Shown: in pieces, positions 1 to 8,160 of the stretch
Numbering within the stretch: the first letter of the stretch is position 1
Layout of the letters: every line of letters begins with the position of its first letter
Source: Burhinus oedicnemus
Taxonomy: Eukaryota > Chordata > Aves > Charadriiformes > Burhinidae
Assembly (NCBI GenBank): GCA_008921705.1
Contig: VFFE01007564.1
Location: 62,001 to 126,000 of the forward strand
Direction: 5' to 3'
Length of the DNA stretch: 64,000 nt
Translations under genes and position numbers: made by a program
The notes under the pieces: model-generated
Databases searched by the model: none
Told to the model about the DNA's origin: nothing
Seen by the model: the letters and a program-made list of their open reading frames with translations, nothing else

Positions 1-533
1 ACTTGTGGCCTGATTTTCAGAAGGGCAGGGCAATGAAAATTTTGGCCTGAGGGATTTGTTCACACACAGTTTACTGGTAACAATGCCCAGGATGGAAACC
101 TGGTCTCTGCTACCTGTCTTACACCTTAACCACTAAAAACATCCTTTCTGCCACTAGCCAACAGTTGGCAAAGGTTTCTGCTGTCCCCATTCACCATGCA
201 GGAGCTCAGAATGAGCAATGCAGACTGGCTGCCTACGTGCTCACAGCCAGACACTTTTAAAGAGCAGCAGCAGGAGTAAAACTGGTGCAGTTTCTTTGCT
301 TCCCTCAAAGCGTTTTCAGATCCCAGGCAGCTTCACTTGACTTGCGGTGCTTTGCTAAGCCAGCAAGTCTGGTGTGCAAACCTCTGTTCTGCCTCGTGTC
401 CCCGCACCACGTCCTCCTCAGGGCGAGCACAGGTCCCAGTGCAGAACCAGTAACAGACGAGTAGGAGAAGGGGGAAAACCAGCCGTGTGGATATCTAACT
501 GCTCAAAAACACAAGCACCAACAGGAGTGAGTT
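1..533. other. Non-coding DNA, no feature seen
   Basis: Ordinary mixed-composition DNA upstream of the CR1 3' end. I see no long open frame, tandem repeat or recognisable RNA gene. The short minus-strand frame at 126-308 has no family resemblance. Confidence 0.7.
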
Positions 534-549
534 AGAATCATAGAATCAT
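534..549 (-). repeat. CR1 3'-terminal octamer repeat (2 copies)
   Basis: Two perfect tandem copies of AGAATCAT (plus strand), at 534-541 and 542-549. CR1 elements end in such short direct repeats, which are used in target-primed reverse transcription. They mark the precise 3' boundary of the insertion. Confidence 0.9.
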
Positions 550-639
550 AAAATAGTTTGGGTTGGAAGGGACCTTTAAAGGTCATCTAGTCCAACCCCC
601 CTGCAATGAGCAGGGACGTCTTCAACTAGATCAGGTTGC

Positions 640-1395
640 TCAGAGCCCCGTCCAACCTGGCCTTGAATGTTTCCATGGGGCATCTACCACCTCTCTGGGC
701 AACCTGTGCCAGTGTTTCACCACCCTCATTGTAAAAAATTTCTTCCTTATATCTAGTCTAAATCTACCCTTTTTTAGTTTAAAACCATTACCACTCGTCC
801 TGCTAAAAAGTTTGTCCACATCTTTCTTATAAGCCCCCTTCAAGTACTGAAAGGCTGCAATGAGGTCTCCCTGCAGCCTTCTTTTCTCCAGGCTGAACAA
901 CCCCAACTCTCTCAGCCTTTCTTCATAGGAGAGGTGTTCCGTCCCTCTCATCATTTTTGTGGCCCTCCTCTGGACCCGTTCCAAGAGGTCCATGTCTTTC
1001 CTGTCCTGAGGACTCCAGAGCTAGATGCAGGACTCCAGGTGGGGTCTCACCAGAGTGGAGCAGAGGGGCAGAATCACCTCCCTCGCCCTGCTGGCTACAC
1101 TTCTTTTGATGCAGCCCAGGATGTGGTTGGCCTTCTGGGCTGCAAGCACACATTGCCAGTTCATGTCCAGCTTTTCATCCATCAGTATCCCTAAGGCCTT
1201 CTCCTCCAGACTGCTCTCAATCCCTTCATCTCCCAGCCTGTATTGATACCAGGAGTTGCCCTGACCCAGGTGCAGGACCTTGCACTTGGCCTTTTTGAAC
1301 CTCATGAAGTTCACATGGGCCCACTTCTGGAGCTTGTCGAGGTCCATCTGGATGGCATCCCATTCCTCAGGCATGTCAAAATCCCAGTGCCCCTT
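640..1395 (-). pseudogene. CR1 ORF2 (reverse transcriptase) C-terminal remnant
   Basis: This is the minus-strand coding remnant of the CR1 pol-like ORF, covering the thumb and C-terminal region downstream of the catalytic YADD box, which is absent. Recognisable CR1 blocks in order are [70 protein letters not shown] and [12 protein letters not shown]. One in-frame TAG lies at 1021-1023 (minus strand) and separates the two open halves. It looks like a single C-to-T change from a glutamine codon. Near 675-685 a small deletion (apparently 4 bp, judged from memory of the family) shifts the frame just before the C-terminus. It has no N-terminal endonuclease domain and no start, so it is non-functional. 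Confidence 0.93.
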
Positions 1396-1400
1396 CACCT

Positions 1401-3382
1401 CTTTCCTGTGCTCTTTTTCTGGGCTTTAACTGAACTTCAGAATGTGCCTTGGCTTACAGGAAACTCTTGAGAAGCAAGAAAATTTAGAAAAAAACCCTCC
1501 TCCCATACCAACAAGTAGCAAAACCCAGGAGGCAGAGCACTTGCTGGCTGGTTATAATCCAGCTTTGCAAGTGTCCCTGCTAAAGTCATCCCTGCTAGGG
1601 GCTAATGTGATGCTTGTCTTAGCTTGTTACAGAGCCTTGCTGTCTTGACACATGGAGTTGAAAAATAATGCTGGTGGTTAGTTGCTACCTGAGGGAAGGA
1701 GGACAAGGGATCTCGACTGTCTCTGTGGAACAGTCACTGATCAGGTCACCTCAAGCCTGACCTGCAATATCAAGTGCATGCTGCAAATCCACTGCTGTCA
1801 GCCCCTGTGCCTTGTCTCATCTGCCACGGAGTCCCAGCCACCTCTGACCTCTTCTTTCCCTTCCCTGAGGCCGTGCCCTGCACATGGGGCTCCCACTCAG
1901 CTGCTCTGTAGCATCCCCCCACCCAGAGGAAGGATGGGCAAGAGGAGGCGACAACCTTCAGCAAAGGTTAAGGCTGGAAAAGAAGGAAGTGTCAGCTCAG
2001 TCAGCTCAGTCAGGTCAGCTTAGTCAGCCAACTGCTTCAGTAATCCCTTTGCCTGAGGTCCCCACACTGTTCCGTGTGCCTGTATGCAGGATGCTATTGT
2101 ACGAGCAGAACCCCCTTCACCCTGTCCCCATGGTACTGCCAGCCTGCAGCATCCAGGGAAGGAGATAGGGAAAAGGGGTAAGGAAGAAGCAGTAGGTCAC
2201 GAGAACCTCCCAGAACTGTTTCCAGCCCTCCCTTTTCAGTGCTGGTTGGGAATATGGACTTTGAGATAGACCTTACTCCTACTGAAGTTTAGAAACACAG
2301 ACCTGGCACCTCCTGATTTCTTCAGAAGGTGGCTGAGGGCCAGATCTGAACCAGTTCTTGTACTCCAGCTCAGCTACACATTCCCAGCAAATGCAGAACT
2401 TTTGAGAAGTGGGTCGTGAAATGGCCCCAGTTCCTTCTACCCAGGTCTGAGGTGCCTGTTTTGGGATGGAAGCAACTGAGTTTTGCCAATCTGTCAGCAA
2501 CCAGGAGGAAGCCAGGGAACACATGCCTCCTATGCGATAAAGTTGGTGCTGCACTTTATACGGCAGCCAGTGCATTATTCTACGGTGAAAACAAACCCTA
2601 TTCTTCTCTGCCAGATAAACACGCTTGATCCTATAAAGAGCAGCATTTCTGACTGTTCAGCAGCAGCCAAACTCATGATGGGAAAAATAACAGGTGTTTG
2701 TCAGGCACTCCTTGTTTATTCACAGCGCTTAAAATAATTGCTTAAAAAAATCCGACAGAGATTTAATTTTCTATGCTCCCACATTTAAAAAACAAAAACA
2801 AAAAAACCCCCTAAACTTGGCTCATGGTAGTTGAAGGCAATTCATTATGAAAGAGGTGTTCTTTCTGTTGTGGTAGCAAAGAAACTGGCTTATGAAAGCT
2901 CCAGAAGAGCAGAATAGTAAAGCAAATTCCTGCCTAGAACCAACATCTCCCCATGCTTTTCATCGAGCTCTCCAGGTGGAAGCTTTCGTTATCAAAACAT
3001 GTAATTTTATTGTCAAAATGGGACGAGCAGGGATTAAGCTTCTCCAGTCGGTGCCCATCATTGGCCATCTCCATCACTCTGCCTTTTAGAAAGCAATGAT
3101 AGCCTTGGGCTGGCTCATGCCCTTCCCTCTTGTTCTGATGGTGAAGCAGGAGGTAAGTGCTTTTCCCCAGGGAGGAAAGCATGTATCAGAGGCACAAACC
3201 TTGCTTCAATCACTGCTTGCTTCTCCGGGAAGTAATTGGCAATGGATCTTGATCAATAGACCACTTTCCAGTGAGGCAGGCTGACACATGGTGCTGGGGG
3301 AAGAGGAGAGAGACTCTGTGTCTCCATCCCCTCTCATCATGCTCTGCTTACAGCACAGTTGGGGGACATCCCTGAGCCCCTC
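1401..3382. other. Non-coding DNA with a short minisatellite
   Basis: No supportable gene. It holds the 9-bp minisatellite at 1991-2029 and an A-rich stretch at about 2784-2807. The overlapping short frames here (for example 1682-2168 and 2279-2575) are open in several phases and have no domain resemblance. Confidence 0.65.
1991..2029. repeat. 9-bp tandem repeat (GTCAGCTCA)n
   Basis: About three near-perfect units of GTCAGCTCA, followed by a degenerate continuation (GTCAGGTCA, then a diverged unit). This is a short local slippage array with no sign of function. Confidence 0.8.
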
Positions 3383-3410
3383 GGGGTGGGGGGGTGGGGG
3401 GGGTGAGGGG
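3383..3410 (+). repeat. G-run tract, potential G-quadruplex
   Basis: Four guanine runs of 4, 7, 8 and 4 are separated by one T, one T and TGA. This satisfies the G3+N1-7 quadruplex pattern on the plus strand. No neighbouring gene is established, so any regulatory role is speculative. Confidence 0.8.
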
Positions 3411-3999
3411 ACACTGGGACAGTCAATGCCTGACAAAGCTGCATGGCATCTCAGTGCATGGCTGGAGCAGGGGTTTGGTCCTAGGAGACCTCGTGGTGGT
3501 GAATAGGCTATGGATAAAGTCCCTGCAGGAGTCACTCAAGAGAATATAGCATTGTTTCTGGGAGCTACAAGCTTCATGACACGATGATTGTGGTGGTCCT
3601 CTGTCCCCAGGACTTTCTCTTCCTACAGGGTATGCCTTTCCTTGAGCCTGGCTCCCTGCAAGCTGTTGGGATGAGTCACAGACGCTCAGTAGCTCTCCGG
3701 GAACCTGGAGGGAGCCTGGAGTGACAGGAGCCCACCCAGGAGCATCCCAGTGCTGTCCCGACCCCCAGCTGCTGCTCCTAGTGGCTCCTGGGCTTCTGGC
3801 AGGGGCACGGGTGGATGTAGCCACAGCTTACCCCCTTGTTTCCAACACAGGGCCGAGACCCCCCAGTGCAGTCAGCCCAATGCTGGAATAAACACAGCCA
3901 CATTTTAGTCTTTACTGCTCCAGCTAAGGTGCAGGAGAGGCCACGCAAACCAAACCTTCTCCCTGGGAGGGCTCATTTGTCTCCAAACAGTGGCCATGA
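3411..3999. other. Non-coding DNA between G-tract and CpG island
   Basis: GC-richer than most of the window but with few CpGs. No gene recognised. The plus-strand open frame that begins near 3836 runs into the CpG-rich segment, where stop codons are scarce, and has no identifiable domain. Confidence 0.6.
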
Positions 4000-4800
4000 G
4001 AGACAGGCCGGACCGCGGTTTGTGCAGACGTGGGGCAGAGCAGGGACACAGCTTACAGCGCTGCGGTCATTATCTGCGTTACGGTGGTGTTCCCAGCTGA
4101 GACCAGGCTGTCACGGTACCGTCAGGCTTGTCACACACAGCAGCCTCTGGCCTGAGCGAAAAAGGCAGATGAAAGTCAGAAAGAGAAGCAGAGGCACCGG
4201 GGGGAGAGCCGTCATTTCCCGGAGGTCAGGCAGCAGCGCAGAGATGGCTGCCGGCACGGCGTGGGTCAGCGTGGGGCTGCAAAGAGGAGGTGGCTGCCTC
4301 CGGCCACACGAGAGGCAGCAGCGACATGCCCTGCCGCAAAGGGGCTGCTCAAAGAGCAATTCGGATGGGGCCGACCGCGGGTTTCAAAAGGGCATTTCCA
4401 GAGGCAGAGAGGAGAAGATGAAAGAAGGCCGGCTGCCAGCGCGTGGCAGGGTGAGATAAAAGGGGTTCAGAGGCTGGAGGAGCGGCAAGAAGGGGCTGAC
4501 TGTGGAAGCAAAGCCGGTGCACAAGAGGCAGCGGCAGCCGCCGTGCACAGGGCAGCTCCGGCATTAAGAGAAAAAGCAAAGGTGCGGGTCCGAGAGCGCA
4601 GCCGGCGGGATCAAACCCATCCTGAGCCCCGCTAGACTGAGCAACAAAAGACTTTGCACTTCTCAAGCGCCGGCTGTCAAGGCCTGCAGGGCCAGGCAAG
4701 GCACACAAACGAAGTACAGCCACGTCCTACGTAGCTGGTGCTTTGACCTGAGCGAAAAACAGGGAGCGGGGAAGAAAGGGCAAAAAAAGTGAAAAAACGG
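4000..4800. promoter_or_regulatory. CpG-island-like segment, candidate promoter
   Basis: A hand count gives about 50 CpG dinucleotides in about 800 bp with GC above 55% by eye. This meets the usual length, GC and observed/expected thresholds, while the flanking DNA is strongly CpG-depleted. In vertebrates such islands generally mark promoters kept unmethylated in the germline. Inside lies an ATG at 4244 with good Kozak context (G at -3 and +4), and a GTGAGA donor-like site at 4451. The 13-mer CCTGAGCGAAAAA occurs twice, at 4151 and 4747. The transcription direction cannot be decided. No known first exon is recognisable, so a non-coding RNA promoter or an orphan CpG island is equally possible. 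Confidence 0.55.
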
Positions 4801-6512
4801 AAGGCAAAGCTTGTCCCTTTGCTTTGGTGCCGGTCAGGCACCAGAAAACCATGAAACATTATCCAAGATGGCAAATCCCCCACAAACGAGTGGCATTTCC
4901 AAGGCACCCGGTGCCTTTCAGCATCCACCCGTGAGCTATTTGTCGGCATGCCCCCGAAGCAGATGCAGGCGCATGAATCTCCTTTACAAGGCAGGCAGTC
5001 ACCAGCCCAGTGCAGCATTTCATCTCCGCTGGAGCGATACTGGTGACTCAGCGCTTCCCCTGCAAGGCGCTGCGATAGCCTTGCTCCAGCGATGGGGATT
5101 ATAGCAGCAACCTGAGTATAATAACGGTGCAGCTGAGCAGCAGGGATTTATGAGCGGGCAAAGAAAATGAGAATTATAGGTGTCCAGTCCCTATGACAGA
5201 ACCACCATATATTTCCTCTAACAAAGCGTGTGACAACAGCTCCATAAATTCACATAGTAACAGAAGCGAGCGCCAGCTCGTCATCGCAGCTATTTAAGGA
5301 GCCAAGTAGCACTCTGTACTTATTGCAGAAGTTCACAGTTAGTTAAAAATAAGCATTAAAAAAAGTCACTTTTGGACCCTGGGTGAATAAAGCTTTTTAC
5401 TCAGGATGCCCAGCATTGCACCCCGTCTCTTCTCCTTTTATGCCTAGACAAGCTCTCCTTTGCAGCATTTGGTGTTAGGCACTGCCAGCTTCCTACTGAA
5501 GTAGCTTAATTCGGGGTGTGCCATAATCAGTTGTGAAACTTAGGAGTGAGTATGAAATACTTGATCCTTTTCAATCACCAGCAACTCTGAAATGTGCTTT
5601 AAAAATTCTTTAGCTGCAACCCGTTAAATATCTAAGGCAAGGTTTCCTGAGATGCAATTGCTGAAGAAAATAGCCCCGACATCCACAACATGCTGAATCG
5701 GGTTTTTTAATGCTGTCTCATGATGAGATTATTTGCAGTACCTGTCAGCTAATGTGCTGTTTTCATTGCTAATTTAACACTTCTTCCTAAAGGGAGAAGG
5801 GGAGAGGGTGAAAACAACTCTTCACAGTGAACTGCAAATCAAAAAATAGCTGCATGTTTTGTTGTCACTTCTGCTACTCTCCTTTCTGACATGTAAAGAG
5901 AAGCTCACTTTATAAAGACAAACTCACCTTTTAAACATGAGAAATATCAAGTTTCTCTGAATCCCATGGCTTTATTCTTTCTTCTTGAAGCTTTGGGCAA
6001 ACTTTAGAAGAGACATCTCAACTAGAAAGAAAAGTTAGGTTAAAGCTTCAGCAGTGATTGGAATGTAATTTTCCTATAAGAAAAAATTTGGCATCTCAGT
6101 GAAAAAGTGCAAGATAGGAAATGGAAATTAAGGCTTGCTGTCTGTAGAGCTGGAGCACCAGGGAGCTTTGTCCCATTCTCCCCCAGAGCCCTGCTCAGAC
6201 GTGGTTTCCCATGCGGCACTGGCACCCCTCCCCGTTATTCCCCTTTTTTGGGGAGCCCTTGCTGGGGTCAGGACGTCTGGTGGGAAACCTGCTCCTTGGA
6301 GGCTGGTGAGAACTTGAGGTATTTGAACTAAAGTTTTGCTGAGGCACGTCCTGTGACATTTTCTCAGGGTCAAAATTATTCAGATTAGCAAAGAGAGAGG
6401 AGGTTCTTGTTTGGTTGGTTTAGTAAGAAGTTGACATTTTGTACAGAAATGACGTAACTTTGGAGGAAAAAAATAAGGTTACTCAAGAGCCAGGTTAAAA
6501 GAAGAGTGTTTA
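4801..6512. other. Non-coding DNA, AT-rich in the second half
   Basis: No gene recognised. A Maf/NF-E2-type half site (GGTGACTCAGC) lies at 5042-5052. The region 5300-6100 is AT-rich with scattered TAAT cores and could include conserved non-coding sequence, but nothing in the sequence alone proves this. Confidence 0.6.
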
Positions 6513-7172
6513 ATGGAAAATTTTCAGCCAGCCCCACTAAGATCCCTTCTTTATCTCCAGGTTTGGAAGAGCTGCTGCTCTGCTTTCTGCGGTGGCTGGT
6601 GTCACCTCACACGGCTCCTCCAAAGGCAGCAGATTGCTTATGCGTTACTGCTTTTGCATAATACCAGCAGCTGTAGTGGGCTTGGGTTGTTGGTTTTTTG
6701 TTTTGCCTTTTTTTTACACACATTGTTTGCTGCTAACAAACTCAGGAAGGAAATTTACAGTCCTGAATGGCGAGTGAGGTCTGCAGGGCGTCCCCGACAG
6801 GACTGCGCTGCTGAACTTTGCGGTGACTCAGCCGGCACAGGAAACGCTTGTTCTGAGCAGCCCCATCTCCTGTCTGTCCCGCTCTGCGTCAAGCACAGGG
6901 TTTCAAAGCAGGTCGCGGGAGTTTCTTTTAATTTTGCTTTTGGGGCGGTTTTTATTCTTTTTCTTGGAGTGTTTCACTGCTTTCTGCGTACAAGGTTATT
7001 TACTAGCAATAAACAGCATTACACGGACGATGTACTTGAGCAGAAAGTCTTGGGAAGGGGATCTTCAGCTTTTGTGGCAGAGAATCTACTGTTCTTGGTT
7101 GGATGCTGCCATACTGGTTATGCTAAATTAAATGCCCTTGTTCTCTACCTCTGTTCCCACCTTGGAGGCTAA
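6513..7172 (+). other. Longest open reading frame (219 codons), status uncertain
   Basis: An ATG-initiated frame of 219 codons ends in TAA at 7170-7172. It is the longest uninterrupted frame outside the gap. It has no recognisable domain. Hydrophobic stretches at about residues 56-72 and 141-158 come from T-rich DNA. A pyrimidine tract ending in CAG at about 6561 resembles a splice acceptor, and AATAAA lies at 7264-7269, about 90 bp after the stop. These would suit a terminal exon. Against this, parts of the other plus-strand frames are also open, the ATG context is weak (T at -3), and the amino-acid composition looks like translated non-coding DNA. I regard it as probably a chance ORF. Confidence 0.12.
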
Positions 7173-8028
7173 ATATTGCATGCATAATTGGAGGGCTGCG
7201 TATGAGGGAGCAGGGCTCAGGCAAGAGGGTACAGCAAACACGGAGGACAGAGAGGAAAAGAGAAATAAAAGATCATCCCCAGGACCTGGGGTTTCAAGCA
7301 GAGAGTTCCAGCTACATTGTTGTATTTCTATCTGCCAGCAGCTCTTCGTGTTTGGCAAATTCACCCCACCTCACCATTCCCACAACTGACATGTAATGAA
7401 ACCAATTAAAATACTTGTTAAAGTAAATAAATAAATAAAGGCGCTGTAGAAGATGTGACTGTTCAAAGCCTAGCAGCTTGTACTTGTGCATTTTTGTCTC
7501 CTCATTAATCTGTTTATGAAAGGGTTTTGATTAGTTCCATATATTCGACTTCTAAAGTTAATACCTTAGCGGTCTAAAGTGTTTATACCAAAGCTAACGT
7601 TGGATTTTCTCTCAGCTGCAATAAACATGTAAATCTGGACTGATTCATGCATGCAAAGCAAGTTCTAAAATTGAGTTAAAGAACATTTTTTCAAATAATA
7701 TTTAAAACGCTGTGCTAAGAAATGGCACAGGACACCCGTTAGTTTATTCTGGCCAGGGAGACTTCATACATCCCTGTATTTCTATATGTATGTTTGTGTC
7801 TGGTACGGCGACACACATCTTTTTAATTATTATTCTGTAAGATAATAAAAGAATGCAGCAGCTCCAAAGTTCTGTGCAGCTCCTAACTCAGACCCATAAC
7901 TCAGCCCCTGTCTGATCTGATCCTCATCCGCACTTACCCGCTCCCAATCTGATTACCACTACATGCTCCTCTGTACTTGTTGCAGCACAGCTAGGCTTTG
8001 TCTTAAAGGAGACTCCCACTCCTATCAA
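7173..8028. other. AT-rich non-coding DNA
   Basis: No gene recognised. It contains AATAAA at 7264 and an (AATA)n run at 7424-7438. It is AT-rich throughout, with several TAAT/ATTA cores at 7500-7570. Confidence 0.6.
7424..7438. repeat. (AATA)n microsatellite
   Basis: Nearly four perfect tetranucleotide units. Very short. The overlapping AATAAA strings here are a by-product of the repeat and not evidence of polyadenylation. Confidence 0.85.
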
Positions 8029-8160
8029 CACTTAAGCATGTGCTAAGCTTCATTCCCATGGCTGGGGTGGGTTGGTTTGCATGCAGACGGTTAAGTGCGT
8101 GTATAAATATTTACAGAGTTTGAGACACGGTCTGCCTAATTAGGTTTCCATAGCAATTAG
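8029..8160. promoter_or_regulatory. Candidate enhancer: NKX-like, homeodomain and RFX X-box-like cluster
   Basis: Within about 130 bp there are two NKX2-type cores in opposite orientations (CACTTAAG at 8029-8036 and TTAAGTG at 8091-8097). There is also a perfect homeodomain palindrome, CCTAATTAGG, at 8135-8144. Overlapping its last base is GTTTCCATAGCAAT at 8144-8157, which matches the RFX X-box except in its final base. A CAATTAG follows at 8154-8160, and further ATTA cores lie at 8172-8176 and downstream. Such tightly packed heterotypic sites are typical of vertebrate developmental enhancers. No motif score or conservation can be computed here, so this is a candidate only. Confidence 0.35.

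Larger units (their letters stand above)
534..1400 (-). mobile_element. CR1 LINE retrotransposon, 5'-truncated, minus strand
   Basis: This is a CR1 (chicken repeat 1) non-LTR retrotransposon fragment. Read on the minus strand, the 3' tail is at 534-549 as two perfect 8-bp units, the hallmark end of CR1, which has no poly(A) tail. Next comes the conserved 3' region at about 550-640, including the GGTTGGAAGGGACC block. Then comes the C-terminal part of the reverse-transcriptase ORF up to about 1380-1400, where similarity fades. Only this 3' part is present, as is usual for CR1, whose copies are mostly severely 5'-truncated. The reading frame is damaged in only two places I can see, so this is a fairly young copy compared with the one at 49.3 kb. 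The tail and conserved 3' block are the avian CR1 type, which is why I call the genome a bird. The exact 5' junction is uncertain by about 20 bp. Confidence 0.97.

Noticed and set aside
3836..4459. 207-codon plus-strand ORF as a gene
   Set aside because: It extends through a CpG island where stops are rare. There is no domain, and other frames are open too. Only the shorter ATG at 4244 is kept as a weak idea.
7424..7440. Clustered AATAAA polyadenylation signals
   Set aside because: Generated by an (AATA)n microsatellite, not independent signals.
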